Shown: positions 34,794 to 44,114 of the stretch, one piece after another | Layout of the letters: each line of letters begins with the position of its first letter | Position numbering within the stretch: the stretch's first letter is position 1 | DNA from: Ramlibacter sp. | GTDB lineage: Bacteria; Pseudomonadota; Gammaproteobacteria; Burkholderiales; Burkholderiaceae_C | NCBI RefSeq assembly: GCF_028291745.1 | Contig: NZ_JAQGNQ010000044.1 | Span: forward strand, 1 to 47,643 | Direction of reading: 5' to 3' | DNA: 47,643 bases | Made by a program: the position numbers and the translations under genes | The notes under the pieces: model-generated | Database searches by the model: none | The model's input: only the letters and a program-made list of their open reading frames with translations | What the model was told of the DNA's origin: nothing

Positions 34794-35897
34794 TCAAGCC
34801 GGCGCCCCCAACTGCAACGCCCTCTCCCTCTGCGCCGCCAGGGTCCCCGGATCCGCGGCCGCTTGCGTGGGCCAGCCGGCCAGGTGCTGCTGCGCGATCT
34901 GCCCCAGCGCCCGTATCCACTCGGTCTCGTCGTTCAGGCAGGGGATGTAGTGGAATTCCTTGCCCCCGGCAGCGAGGAAGGCGGCGCGGCATTCCATGTC
35001 GATTTCCTCCAGCGTCTCGAGGCAGTCGCTGGTGAAGCCGGGGCACACCACGTCGATGCGCTGCGTGCCGGCGCGCCCCATCGCCTCGAGCGTGGGCTGC
35101 GTGTAGGGCTCCAGCCATTTCGCCTTGCCGAAGCGGGACTGGAAAGTCACCGTGTATTGCGAGCGATCGAGCCGCAGCCACTCGGCCAGCAGGCGCGCCG
35201 TCTTGCGGCATTCGCAGTGGTACGGGTCGCCCAGGTGCAGCGTGCGTTGCGGCACGCCGTGGAAGCTCATGACCAGGTGGGCGGGCCGGCCATGCTCCTG
35301 CCAGTAGTGCTCGATGCGATGCGCCAGCGCCTGCACGTAGCCGCGGTCGTCGTGATAGCGGTTGACGAAGCGCAGCTCCGGCACGCAGCGCCGCGCCTGC
35401 GCCCATTGCGCCACCGCGTCGATCACGCTGGCCGTCGTCGTGCCGGAATACTGCGGATAGGCCGTGAGCACGAGGATGCGTTCGGCGCCCGCATTGGCCA
35501 GTGCATCGAGCTGGCTGGCGATCGAGGGCTGGCCGTAACGCATGGCATAGGCCACGCGCACGCGGTGGCCGTGCTCGCCCAGCCAGCCTTGCAGGCGCCT
35601 GGCCTGGCGCTCGGTCCACACCTTGAGCGGGGAGCCTTCGGGCGTCCAGATCATCTGGTACCTGGCTGCGGATTTGGCCGAACGCAGTGGCAGGATCAGC
35701 CCGTACAGCAGCGGCAGCCAGAGGGCGCGCGGGATCTCCACCACCCGCGGGTCGGCCAGGAACTGGGCGAGATAGCGGCGCACGGCGGCCGGCGTGGGCG
35801 CCTCGGGCGTGCCGAGGTTGCACAGCAGGACGCCGGTGAAGGGCGTTTCGCCGTGCCGGTGCGCGTGCGAGGTCGGGGTGCGGTCGACGGCGGGCAT
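34794..35897 (-). CDS. hemH: ferrochelatase
   Basis: A 367-residue enzyme that inserts Fe(II) into protoporphyrin IX, the last step of haem synthesis. Motifs are [58 protein letters not shown] (metal ligand H213) and [16 protein letters not shown]. The length matches betaproteobacterial HemH. It is divergent from the HAD phosphatase gene with 17 bases between starts, so their promoters overlap. Confidence 0.95.
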   Translation of the reverse strand: MPAVDRTPTSHAHRHGETPFTGVLLCNLGTPEAPTPAAVRRYLAQFLADPRVVEIPRALWLPLLYGLILPLRSAKSAARYQMIWTPEGSPLKVWTERQARRLQGWLGEHGHRVRVAYAMRYGQPSIASQLDALANAGAERILVLTAYPQYSGTTTASVIDAVAQWAQARRCVPELRFVNRYHDDRGYVQALAHRIEHYWQEHGRPAHLVMSFHGVPQRTLHLGDPYHCECRKTARLLAEWLRLDRSQYTVTFQSRFGKAKWLEPYTQPTLEAMGRAGTQRIDVVCPGFTSDCLETLEEIDMECRAAFLAAGGKEFHYIPCLNDETEWIRALGQIAQQHLAGWPTQAAADPGTLAAQRERALQLGAPA

Positions 35898-35914
35898 TGC
35901 GGTATTCTCGCCGC

Positions 35915-36610
35915 ATGCTCGACCTCGCGAAAGTAAAGGCGGTCAGCCTCGACCTCGACGACACCCTCTGGCCCATCTGGCCCACCATAGAGCGCGCCGA
36001 GAAGGCCTTGCACGACTGGCTGATGGAGCACGCGCCCATGACCGCGGCCCTGTTCTCCAGCCCGGGCGCGCTGCGCGAGATCCGGGCGGAGATGCAGGAG
36101 TCGCGTCCCCACCTGAAGCACGACATGAGCGCCCTGCGGCGCGAGGCGATCCGCGTGGCCCTGTACCGCGCGGGCGAGGATCCGCTGCTGGCCGAACCGG
36201 CGTTCGAGGTTTTCTTTGCCGCCCGCCAGCAGGTGACGCTGTTCGAGGACGCTCTGCCGGCGCTGGAACTGCTGGCCGCGCGCTATCCGCTGGTGGCGCT
36301 GTCCAACGGCAACGCCGACGTGCAGCGCGTGGGCATCGGCCGCTTCTTCCGCGCCAGCGTGTCGGCCCGGGAGTTCGGCGTCGGCAAGCCCGATCCGCGC
36401 ATCTTCCATGCCGCGGCGGGAGCGCTGGACCTGACGCCGGCCGACGTGCTGCATATCGGCGACGACGCCACGCTCGATGCGCTGGGCGCTCTCAATGCCG
36501 GCATGCAGGCGGCATGGCTGAATCGCTCGGACGCCCTGTGGCCGCACGAGCAGGAGCCGCACGTGACGCTGACGCACCTGGGCGAATTGCGGGAGTTGCT
36601 CGGGTCCTAG
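35915..36610 (+). CDS. HAD-superfamily hydrolase (IA type)
   Basis: A 231-residue HAD phosphatase. Motif I is [10 protein letters not shown] (nucleophile D13, acid D15), a helical cap follows, motif II is VALSNGNAD, motif III lies in [10 protein letters not shown], and motif IV is [18 protein letters not shown]. The substrate is unknown; related proteins dephosphorylate small metabolites such as FMN or 5-amino-6-ribitylamino uracil phosphates. The start at 35915 is preferred over upstream codons because motif I then lies at the usual distance. The stop TAG (36608-36610) is the first three bases of a TAGGCTGGG palindromic element. Confidence 0.88.
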   Translation: MLDLAKVKAVSLDLDDTLWPIWPTIERAEKALHDWLMEHAPMTAALFSSPGALREIRAEMQESRPHLKHDMSALRREAIRVALYRAGEDPLLAEPAFEVFFAARQQVTLFEDALPALELLAARYPLVALSNGNADVQRVGIGRFFRASVSAREFGVGKPDPRIFHAAAGALDLTPADVLHIGDDATLDALGALNAGMQAAWLNRSDALWPHEQEPHVTLTHLGELRELLGS

Positions 36611-36686
36611 GCTGGGCTTCGCGCGAGCGAACCCCAGCGTGCGTCGAGGAAGCGCTGGGGTGCGGCTTTGCCGCAGCCCAGCCTAC
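36608..36686. repeat. TAGGCTGGG palindromic element, copy 2
   Basis: TAGGCTGGGC (36608) pairs with GCCCAGCCTA (36676-36685), and inside it ACCCCAGC (36631) pairs with GCTGGGGT (36654). Each end supplies the stop codon of the convergent gene beside it: TAG for the HAD gene on the plus strand and TAG for hpnE on the minus strand. It fills the whole space between the two genes. Confidence 0.9.
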
Positions 36687-37957
36687 GGGGCCAAACGCTC
36701 GGCGACGGCAAGACCGGCGCGCACCGCACCTTCCAGCGTGGCAGGGTGGGGCCCGTCCACATAGTCCCCGCACGCCCACAGTCCCGGCGCGATCGCGATC
36801 GGCGGGCGCCGCAGACCCGGCAGGCACGCAAAGGTCGCGCGCTTCTCCACCACCGTCTGCAGCGGCCGCACCTGCCACCCGAGCGAGGCGGCCTGGGCCA
36901 GCACGTCCCGCTCGATCTCTTCGCGCCCCGCCGGACTCGCGCTGACCACGAAGGCCAGCACGCCGGCAGGCGCCCCGAGCTGGCTGCGGTCGAACACGAA
37001 CTGCGCCGGCGCGCCCGGCCCCGAGGCCAAGGCGAGCATCGGCAAGGTCAGGCGCGGGCCGCCGGTGACGTACACCGTCGCGATCGCTTCGTACGACAGG
37101 CCCTGCGTGCAAGCGATCCAGTCCGCCGCCGCGACTTCGCTGGCTTGCAGCAGCCGCACCGCATCGGCAGGCGGGGTGGCGAGCACGACCGCATCGAAAG
37201 CTTCGCCGTCCACGCGCCAGCCAGCGTCGTCGCGTGTCAGCGCGTGCACCCGCTGCCCCAACCGCAGGGCAGCACCGTGCGCGGCCAGCCAGGCCTGCGC
37301 TGCCTCGGGGAACACGCGTCCGAGCTCCTGCTTGGGCAACAGCAGGTTCGAGCCGCCCCAGCCGCGGTAGCCGCGGCCGAACAAGGCATCGCGCAGCACC
37401 CGCAGGAAGACCTGCGCACTCGATCGCTGCGCCGGCGTGTTGAGCGCGGCGACGCACAGCGGCTCGATCAATTGCTCGCGCACCCGCTGCGACACACCGC
37501 GCGTGAGTTCCGCCACGCTCAGTTGCGGTGGGCACTGGAAGCGCGCGAGTTGCCAGCCGGCGGCCGCGCGCAGCAGCGACAGCTTGTCCGCCCAGCTCCA
37601 GCCGCGCGCGCCGAGGATGCCGGCGGCCGCGTCCCAGGGTGCTGGCCAGGCGGGCAGGGCCATGCCCTCTCCCTGCGCATCGCGCAGCACCAGCGGCAAT
37701 CGCAGCAGTGCGGCATGGAGCTCGATGCCCACCTTCTCCATCAGCGCCAGCGTCTCGAGGTAGGCGCCGATCATGATGTGCTGGCCGTTGTCCAGGAGCA
37801 GCTCGCTGCCATCGGGCATGGGCACGGCCAGCGTGCGCGCCCGGCCACCGAGCGTGCGCGTAGCTTCGATCAGGGTGACCTCGTGGCCGCGTTCGGTCGC
37901 CGCCACGGCAGCCGCGAGCCCCGCCCAGCCCGCGCCGACGATCGCGACGCGGCTCAC
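36683..37957 (-). CDS. hpnE: hydroxysqualene dehydroxylase
   Basis: A 424-residue flavin-dependent amine-oxidase-fold enzyme. The N-terminal dinucleotide-binding motif is VAIVGAGWAGLAAAVAATERGHEVTLIEA, then come GGRARTL, LDNGQHIMIGAY and the C-terminal FAD motif GLWACGDYVDGPHPATLEGAVRAGL. It reduces hydroxysqualene to squalene, the third step of HpnCDE. The start is GTG 37957, chosen because a GGGGGAG ribosome binding site sits 8 bases before it and the frame upstream is hpnD antisense. It is the last gene of hpnC-D-E. Its stop lies in the palindromic element. Confidence 0.9.
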   Translation of the reverse strand: MSRVAIVGAGWAGLAAAVAATERGHEVTLIEATRTLGGRARTLAVPMPDGSELLLDNGQHIMIGAYLETLALMEKVGIELHAALLRLPLVLRDAQGEGMALPAWPAPWDAAAGILGARGWSWADKLSLLRAAAGWQLARFQCPPQLSVAELTRGVSQRVREQLIEPLCVAALNTPAQRSSAQVFLRVLRDALFGRGYRGWGGSNLLLPKQELGRVFPEAAQAWLAAHGAALRLGQRVHALTRDDAGWRVDGEAFDAVVLATPPADAVRLLQASEVAAADWIACTQGLSYEAIATVYVTGGPRLTLPMLALASGPGAPAQFVFDRSQLGAPAGVLAFVVSASPAGREEIERDVLAQAASLGWQVRPLQTVVEKRATFACLPGLRRPPIAIAPGLWACGDYVDGPHPATLEGAVRAGLAVAERLAP

Positions 37958-37995
37958 TGGATACGCTCCCCCAGGCTCCACAGTCCGTGCGGCGC

Positions 37996-38838
37996 TCACG
38001 CCACCCGGCCCAGCGCCTGCACCTTCCAGGCCAGCCACAGCTTGCGCACCGGCGTCAGGCTGACGCGCTGGTTCAGCACCTGGAAGTCGTCCGCCTCGAT
38101 CTCGCGCAACAGCGTGCGGTAGATGCTGGCCATCATCAGCCCCGGCTTCTGCGCGCGCTTGTCCGGGGCCGGCAGCAGCGCCATGGCCTCGTCGTAGAGC
38201 GCATGGGCGCGCTGCGCCTGGAAGCGCATCAGGGCCACGAAGCGCTCCGAGTGCTTGCGCTGCAGGATCTCGTGCGCCTTGACATCGAACTGCTGCAGCT
38301 CGTTGACCGGCAGGTAGATGCGCCCCCGCATCGCGTCCTCGCCGACGTCGCGGATGATGTTCGTGAGCTGAAAGGCCAGGCCCAGCTTGTGCGCGTACTC
38401 CGTGGTCTGCGGCTGCGTCTGGCCGAAGATGCGCGCCGCCACCTCGCCGACGACGCCGGCCACCAGATGGCAATAGCGTTGCAGGCCCGGGTAATCGAGA
38501 TAGCGGGTCTGCTCCAGGTCCATCTCGCAGCCGCGGATCACCGACTGCAGGTGGTGCTGTTCGATGCCATAGCTAGCCGCGCAGGGCATCAGCGCCTTCA
38601 GCACGGGATGCGAGGGCGAGCCGGCATAGGCCTGCGCCACCTCCGACTGCCACCACGCAAGCTTGGTGCGGGCGATGCCCGGATCGGTCACCTCGTCGAC
38701 CACGTCGTCCACCTCGCGGCAGAAGGCGTAGAAGGCCGTGATGGCCGCGCGCCGGGGCGGCGGGAGGAAAAGAAAGGCGTAATAGAAGCTGCTGCCCGAG
38801 GCGGCAGCCTTCTGCTGGACATACTGTTCCGGCGTCAT
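37996..38838 (-). CDS. hpnD: presqualene diphosphate synthase
   Basis: A 280-residue trans-isoprenyl diphosphate synthase of the squalene/phytoene family. The two Asp-rich motifs are visible as FCREVDDVVDEV and FQLTNIIRDVGEDAMRGRIYLP, with the phytoene-synthase-like SFYYAFLFLPPPRRAAITAFYAF opening. It joins two farnesyl diphosphates into presqualene diphosphate. It lies 25 bases after hpnC and 38 bases before hpnE, in one operon. No hopene cyclase gene is in the window. Confidence 0.93.
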   Translation of the reverse strand: MTPEQYVQQKAAASGSSFYYAFLFLPPPRRAAITAFYAFCREVDDVVDEVTDPGIARTKLAWWQSEVAQAYAGSPSHPVLKALMPCAASYGIEQHHLQSVIRGCEMDLEQTRYLDYPGLQRYCHLVAGVVGEVAARIFGQTQPQTTEYAHKLGLAFQLTNIIRDVGEDAMRGRIYLPVNELQQFDVKAHEILQRKHSERFVALMRFQAQRAHALYDEAMALLPAPDKRAQKPGLMMASIYRTLLREIEADDFQVLNQRVSLTPVRKLWLAWKVQALGRVA

Positions 38839-38863
38839 GCGTTCCCTGGTGAACCCGTGATTC

Positions 38864-39706
38864 TCACATCCGCGCCGCGGCCCACAGCATCGGCGGCAGA
38901 TCGAGGGCTCCGACGGTGGGCCGGCGCTCGTGCGTGCGAAAGCCGATCGCCTCGATGCGGCGCAGGATGCGCAGGCCGCCTTGCACCACCAGCCGCAGCT
39001 CCCAGCCGGCCCGCCCCGGGACGCGATGCACCAGCGGCGCGCCCGAGAGCATCAGCCCGCGCGACCAGGCGCAGAGTTCGGCGATCAGCGTGGGCAGCGC
39101 TTGCGGCGACGGCGCATCGGGGGTGAAGCCGTGGCGGCGGCAGTCATCGGCCGGAAGGTAGTAGCGAGCCCGCGGCAGGTCCACGCTCACGTCCTGCCAG
39201 AAGTTGATCAGCTGCAGGGCGCTGCAGATCGCATCGCTGTGCGCCAGCGACTCCTCGTCGCGCACGCCATACAGATGCAGCAGCAGGCGGCCGACCGGGT
39301 TGGCGGAGCGGCGGCAGTAGTCCAGGAGTTCGGCGCGGTCGCCATAGGGTGCAGCCGCGGCGGTCTTCTCCACGTCCTGCCCGAAAGCAGCGAGCAGGTC
39401 GAACAGCGGCTGGGCCGGCAGCGCGAAATCCCGGGCGGCGGTCCCCAAGGCGGTGAAGACCTGTGGCCAGCGGCCGGAGACAGCGTTGTCAGAAAGGCAC
39501 GCTTCCAGGTCGTTTCTATATGTAAGCAGGTCGGCGCGCCGCTCTTCTACTGTCGCGCTGCCTTCATCCGCGATATCGTCAGCCGTACGCGCGAACCAGT
39601 AGATGGCCGCGACCGGCCGCCGCAGCCGGGGTGGGCACAGCCAGGAGGCGACCGGGAAGTTCTCATAGTGCTCGACCGGGCGGTGCCGGTCATCGGGGGG
39701 CTGCAT
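38864..39706 (-). CDS. hpnC: hydroxysqualene synthase
   Basis: A 280-residue squalene/phytoene synthase-like protein with Asp-rich motifs YWFARTADDIADEG and LQLINFWQDVSVDLPRARYYLP. YENFPVASWLCPPRLRRPVAAIY is the HpnC opening. It converts presqualene diphosphate to hydroxysqualene, acting between HpnD and HpnE. It is the first gene of the minus-strand operon. ATG 39706 or GTG 39709 are both possible starts and no clear ribosome binding site is present. The divergent RND operon promoter begins only 18 bases away. Confidence 0.92.
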   Translation of the reverse strand: MQPPDDRHRPVEHYENFPVASWLCPPRLRRPVAAIYWFARTADDIADEGSATVEERRADLLTYRNDLEACLSDNAVSGRWPQVFTALGTAARDFALPAQPLFDLLAAFGQDVEKTAAAAPYGDRAELLDYCRRSANPVGRLLLHLYGVRDEESLAHSDAICSALQLINFWQDVSVDLPRARYYLPADDCRRHGFTPDAPSPQALPTLIAELCAWSRGLMLSGAPLVHRVPGRAGWELRLVVQGGLRILRRIEAIGFRTHERRPTVGALDLPPMLWAAARM

Positions 39707-39723
39707 CACGCCGGGATTGTCGC

Positions 39724-39753
39724 TTGACAGGCTCGGCTGGCATCTCCTAGATT
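39724..39753 (+). promoter_or_regulatory. sigma-70 promoter of the RND efflux operon
   Basis: A perfect -35 box TTGACA (39724-39729) is followed after 18 bases by TAGATT (39748-39753), which matches TATAAT at four positions. It reads toward the efflux operon; the first ATG is at 39809. Confidence 0.65.
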
Positions 39754-39774
39754 ACTAACCAGTCAGTCAGTAGT
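39754..39774 (+). promoter_or_regulatory. TetR/AcrR-type operator overlapping the transcription start
   Basis: ACTAACCAGTCAGTCAGTAGT directly abuts the -10 box. It contains the ACTGACTGGTTAGT-like half-sites (on the minus strand) typical of TetR-family regulators of RND pumps. A repressor here would block initiation. No TetR gene lies in the window. Confidence 0.5.
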
Positions 39775-39808
39775 GCGTCCCAAAGGCGCGCGAATCACAG
39801 GTCCGTCC

Positions 39809-40978
39809 ATGCAAACAGGCATTTCCCCGCGACTCGCGCTTGCCGGTGTGTTCCTGCCGCTGGCCTTGCTGCTCGGCTGCTCGCGCCCGGCGCCGCAGCC
39901 CGAGCCCGTGCGCGCGGTGAAAGTCATCACCGTCGGCGCCTCCGGCATGCAGTCGCGCTACGAGTTCGCGGGCGAGGTGCGGCCGCGGATCGAAGCGCGC
40001 CTGGGCTTCCGCGTCGGCGGCAAGATCACGCAGCGGCAGGCCGAGATCGGCCAGCACGTGCAGGCCGGCGCGCTGCTCGCACAGCTGGATCCGCAGGACT
40101 TTCGCCTGGCCACCGATGCGGCCCGGGCCCAGGTGGCCGCGGCCGTGACCAATCGCGAGCTGGCCGCGGCCGACTACCAGCGCTACGTCACGCTGAAGGA
40201 ACAGAACTTCATCAGCGGCGCCGAACTGGAGCGGCGCGAAACCACCCTCAAGGCGGCGCAGGCGCAGCTCGATCAGGTGCAGGCGCAGCTCGCCTCGCAG
40301 GGCAACCAGGCGCGCTATACGAATCTCGTCGCCGACGTCTCGGGCGTCGTCACCGCGGTGGAAGCCGAGCCGGGCCAGGTGGTTTCCGCCGGCACGACGG
40401 TGGTCCGCGTTGCGGTGGACGGTCCGCGCGACGTGATGTTCGCGGTGCCCGAAGACAAGCTGGCCGGTGTGCATGCCGGCACTGCGGTCGACGTGCACCT
40501 CTGGGCGAGCAATACGGCACTGACCGGGCGCGTGCGCGAGGTCGCGGCCAGCGCCGACCCGGTCACCCGCACCTACCCGGTGAAGGTCTCGCTCGAGGGC
40601 CAGACGCAGCCGCCGCTGGGCGCCACCGTCACCGTGATGCCGCAGGGCTTCAGCCATGCGGGCGCGCAGGTGATCAAGATCCCGACCAGCGCGCTGCGCC
40701 AGGAAGGGCAGGGCTCCGCGGTGTGGGTCCTGGACAAGGCCACGATGACGGTCAGGCTGCAGCCGGTGCAGGTCGCGACGGCCGACGGCAACGAGGCGGT
40801 GATCAGCGCCGGCCTGCTGCCCGGCATGGTGATCGTTGCCGCCGGCGTGCACGTGCTGGCGCCGGGCCAGAAGGTGACCGTGTGGCAGGAGAGGACCTCC
40901 GCCCTGCCGCCGGTGGCGACCGAGCAGCCCGCCGCCGCGATGGGTGCGGCCCCGGCGGCGACCCTGTCCGCGCGCTGA
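39809..40978 (+). CDS. RND efflux transporter periplasmic adaptor (lipoprotein)
   Basis: A 389-residue membrane-fusion protein with lipobox LLLG|C at C24. The lipoyl/barrel-sandwich halves (RIEARLGFRVGGKITQRQAEIGQHVQAGALLAQLDPQDF and ADVSGVVTAVEAEPGQVVSAGTTVVRVA) flank a helical hairpin (AAQAQLDQVQAQLASQ). Beta-barrel and membrane-proximal domains follow, and the tail is Ala/Pro-rich. It joins the inner-membrane pump to an outer-membrane factor. It lies 7 bases before the pump gene, in one operon. There is no outer-membrane factor gene behind the pump. Confidence 0.92.
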   Translation: MQTGISPRLALAGVFLPLALLLGCSRPAPQPEPVRAVKVITVGASGMQSRYEFAGEVRPRIEARLGFRVGGKITQRQAEIGQHVQAGALLAQLDPQDFRLATDAARAQVAAAVTNRELAAADYQRYVTLKEQNFISGAELERRETTLKAAQAQLDQVQAQLASQGNQARYTNLVADVSGVVTAVEAEPGQVVSAGTTVVRVAVDGPRDVMFAVPEDKLAGVHAGTAVDVHLWASNTALTGRVREVAASADPVTRTYPVKVSLEGQTQPPLGATVTVMPQGFSHAGAQVIKIPTSALRQEGQGSAVWVLDKATMTVRLQPVQVATADGNEAVISAGLLPGMVIVAAGVHVLAPGQKVTVWQERTSALPPVATEQPAAAMGAAPAATLSAR

Positions 40979-40985
40979 GGCAGCC

Positions 40986-43900
40986 ATGGACGAAGCCACG
41001 GGCCGCGGGCGGTTCAACCTTTCCCGCTGGGCCATCCTGCATCCGGCCCTCACGCGCTACCTGATGGTGGTGCTGATGGTGCTGGGGTTCGCCGCCTATT
41101 TCCAGCTGGGGCAGGACGAGGATCCGCCGTTCACGTTCCGCGTGATGGTGATGCGCGTGTTCTGGCCCGGCGCCACCGCGCAGCAGGTCGCCGAACAGGT
41201 CACCGACAAGATCGAGCGCACGCTGCAGGAAGTGCCGTATGCCGACGTGATCCGTAGCTACGCCAAGCCCGGCGAGACGCTGATCGTGCTGCAGATCAAG
41301 GACTCCTCGCGCGCCGCCGACGTGCCGAACGTCTGGTACACCGTGCGCAAGAAGGTTGGCGACATGCGCGCCACCTTGCCGCCCGGCGTGCAGGGGCCGT
41401 TCTTCAACGACGAGTACGGCGACGTCTATGGCGTGATCTACGCGCTGGAGGCGGACAAGGGCTTCAGCTACGCGGAGGTCAAGGACTTCGCCGACGACGT
41501 GCGGCAGGAGTTGCTGCGCGTGCCCGATGTCGCCAAGGTGGAACTGTTCGGCGTGCAGGACGAGAAGCTGTACGTCGAGATCTCGCAGAAGCGCCTGGCG
41601 CAGCTCGGGCTGGACCTGAACCAGGTGCTGCAGCAGATGGGGCAGCAGAACGCGGTGGAGTCCGCCGGCGCGGTGCAGACGCCGCTGGACGTGGTGCAGG
41701 TGCGCGTGGCCGGCCAGTTCCAGGCCGTCGATCAATTGCGCGCCATGCCGATCCGCGGCAGCTCCGGCAACCAGCTGCGGCTGGGCGACATCGCGGAAAT
41801 CAAGCGGGGCTATGTCGATCCGCCCGAAGTGAAGGTGCGGCACGGCGGCAAGGAGGTGGTCGCACTCGGTGTCTCGATGGCCAGGGGCGGCGACATCATC
41901 CGCCTGGGCCATTCGCTCAAGACGGCGACCGGCCGCATCGACGACAACCTGCCCGCGGGTCTGCGCCTGGTGCAGGTGCAGGACCAGCCGCAGGCGGTCG
42001 CATCCTCGGTCAACGAATTCGTCAAGACGCTGATCGAGGCGGTGGTGATCGTGCTGGGCGTGAGCTTCGTCGCCCTCGGCCTGCACAAGCGGCCGCAGGC
42101 GGGCCTGCCGCTGTGGCAGCGCTGGTACGTGGACGTGCGCCCCGGCCTGGTGGTGGGCATCACCATCCCGCTGGTGCTCGCGGTCACTTTCCTCGTGATG
42201 TACTACTGGGGCATCGGGCTGCACAAGATCTCGCTCGGCTCGCTGATCATCGCGCTGGGACTGCTGGTCGACGACGCGATCATTGCGGTCGAAATGATGG
42301 TGCGCAAGATGGAGGAGGGCTACGACAAGGCCCGTGCCGCCACCTTCGCTTATGAAGTGACGGCCATGCCCATGCTCACGGGCACGCTGATCACCGCCAC
42401 CGGCTTCCTGCCGATCGGCATGGCGCGCTCCACGGTGGGCGAGTACACGTTCGCGATCTTCGCGGTGACGGTGGTGGCGCTGGTCCTGAGCTGGTTCGTC
42501 TCGGTGTTCTTCGTGCCGTATCTCGGCACGCTGCTGCTCAAGGCCAAGCCCGTTTCCTCCGAGCACCAGGAGCACTTCGACACGCCCTTCTACCGTGGCT
42601 TTCGCCATGCGGTGAACTGGTGCGTGGAGCATCGCTGGATCACGATCGCTGCCACGGTGCTGGTGTTCGCGCTGGGCATCGTCGGCATGGGCCGCGTGCA
42701 GCAGCAGTTCTTCCCGGATTCGAGCCGGCCCGAGATCCTGGTGGACCTGTGGTCGCCGGAAGGCACCTCGTTCGCGGCCAACGAGGAAGTCACCAAGCGC
42801 TTCGAACGGCGGCTCCTGAACATGCCGGAGGTCACGAGCGTGACCTCGTGGGTCGGCTCCGGCGTGCCGCGCTTCTACCTGCCGCTGGACCAGATCTTTC
42901 CGCAGAGCAACGCCTCGCAGTTGATCATCGTGCCCACGGACCTCGCCACGCGCGAGCGGCTGCGGGTGCGCCTGCCGGGGCTGCTGGCGCAGGAATTCCC
43001 CGAGGTGCGCACGCGCGTGAAGCTGCTGCCGAACGGGCCGCCGGTGCCCTATCCGGTGCAGTTCCGCGTGCTCGGGCCGGACCCGATCGTCTTGCGCGAA
43101 CGGGCCGACGAGGTCAAGGCCGCCATGCGCCAGAGCGTCAATACGCGCGGCGTGAACGACAACTGGAACGAATCGGTCAAGGTGCTGCGGCTGGACGTGG
43201 ACCAGGCCAAGGCGCGAGCCCTGGGCGTGACCAGCCAGTCGATCGCGCAGGCGAGCCGCACGATCCTGAACGGCACGGCCGTTGGCCAGTTCCGCGAGGG
43301 CGACAAGCTGATCGACATCGTGCTGCGCCAGCCGCTGGCCGAACGCAGCGCCATCACCGACATCGGGAACGCCTACCTGCCCACCGCCTCGGGCAAGGCG
43401 ATCCCGCTGACGCAGATCGCCAAGCCGGTGTTCACCTGGGAGCCGGGCGTGATGTGGCGCGAGGGCCGCACCTATGCGATCACCGTGCAGTCGGACATCG
43501 TCGAGGGGCTGCAGGGCGCGACCGTGACCAACGAATTGTTGCCCCAACTGAAGACGCTGGAGGCGAAGTGGCCGATGGGTTATCGCATCCAGGTGGCGGG
43601 AGCGGTGGAGGAGAGCAACAAGGGCTCGTCGTCGATCGCGGCGGGCGTGCCGCTGATGCTGTTCATCACCTTCACCCTGCTGATGCTGCAGTTGCATAGC
43701 TTCAGCCGCGCTCTGCTGGTGTTCATCACCGGTCCTCTCGGCATTGCCGGCGTGGCGGCGTCGCTGCTGGTGCTGGACCGGCCCTTCGGTTTCGTGGCGC
43801 TGCTCGGCGTGATCGCGCTGATGGGCATGATCCAGCGCAACTCGGTGATCCTGATCGACCAGATCGAGCAGGACCGCGCGCGCGGGGTACCGGCGTGGGA

Positions 43901-44111
43901 CGCGATCGTCGAGTCGGCGGTGCGGCGCCTGCGCCCGATCGTGCTGACCGCCGCCGCGGCCGTGCTGGCGATGGTCCCGCTGTCGCACTCGGTGTTCTGG
44001 GGCCCGATGGCCGTCGCCATCATGGGCGGCCTGATCGTCGCCACGGTACTCACGTTGCTGGCGCTGCCGGCGATGTATGCGGCGTGGTTTCGGGTGAAGC
44101 GGGTGGCCTGA
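40986..44111 (+). CDS. RND-family efflux permease (AcrB/HAE1-like)
   Basis: A 1041-residue inner-membrane proton-driven pump with the usual 12-helix, two-lobed layout. The start of the porter domain reads DEDPPFTFRVMVMRVFWPGATAQQVAEQVTDKIE. The proton-relay aspartates are D429 and D430 in LLVDDAIIAVEMMVRKMEEGY, and the second half ends with GVIALMGMIQRNSVILIDQIEQD. The DEDPPF opening is typical of the TriC/MexK-like branch rather than classical AcrB. Substrates may include biocides or dyes; none can be named. It lies 7 bases after the adaptor gene. The operon ends at repeat element C. Confidence 0.93.
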   Translation: MDEATGRGRFNLSRWAILHPALTRYLMVVLMVLGFAAYFQLGQDEDPPFTFRVMVMRVFWPGATAQQVAEQVTDKIERTLQEVPYADVIRSYAKPGETLIVLQIKDSSRAADVPNVWYTVRKKVGDMRATLPPGVQGPFFNDEYGDVYGVIYALEADKGFSYAEVKDFADDVRQELLRVPDVAKVELFGVQDEKLYVEISQKRLAQLGLDLNQVLQQMGQQNAVESAGAVQTPLDVVQVRVAGQFQAVDQLRAMPIRGSSGNQLRLGDIAEIKRGYVDPPEVKVRHGGKEVVALGVSMARGGDIIRLGHSLKTATGRIDDNLPAGLRLVQVQDQPQAVASSVNEFVKTLIEAVVIVLGVSFVALGLHKRPQAGLPLWQRWYVDVRPGLVVGITIPLVLAVTFLVMYYWGIGLHKISLGSLIIALGLLVDDAIIAVEMMVRKMEEGYDKARAATFAYEVTAMPMLTGTLITATGFLPIGMARSTVGEYTFAIFAVTVVALVLSWFVSVFFVPYLGTLLLKAKPVSSEHQEHFDTPFYRGFRHAVNWCVEHRWITIAATVLVFALGIVGMGRVQQQFFPDSSRPEILVDLWSPEGTSFAANEEVTKRFERRLLNMPEVTSVTSWVGSGVPRFYLPLDQIFPQSNASQLIIVPTDLATRERLRVRLPGLLAQEFPEVRTRVKLLPNGPPVPYPVQFRVLGPDPIVLRERADEVKAAMRQSVNTRGVNDNWNESVKVLRLDVDQAKARALGVTSQSIAQASRTILNGTAVGQFREGDKLIDIVLRQPLAERSAITDIGNAYLPTASGKAIPLTQIAKPVFTWEPGVMWREGRTYAITVQSDIVEGLQGATVTNELLPQLKTLEAKWPMGYRIQVAGAVEESNKGSSSIAAGVPLMLFITFTLLMLQLHSFSRALLVFITGPLGIAGVAASLLVLDRPFGFVALLGVIALMGMIQRNSVILIDQIEQDRARGVPAWDAIVESAVRRLRPIVLTAAAAVLAMVPLSHSVFWGPMAVAIMGGLIVATVLTLLALPAMYAAWFRVKRVA

Positions 44112-44114
44112 AAA

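Noticed and set aside
38866..39727. plus-strand frame antisense to hpnC
   Set aside because: hpnC has clear Asp-rich prenyl-synthase motifs on the minus strand; the plus-strand frame has none.
40803..43988. 1061-codon open frame antisense to the RND permease
   Set aside because: A GC-driven shadow of a real 1041-residue gene. The translation is His/Arg/Gln/Asp-rich with no domain, and the opposite strand has a full RND protein.
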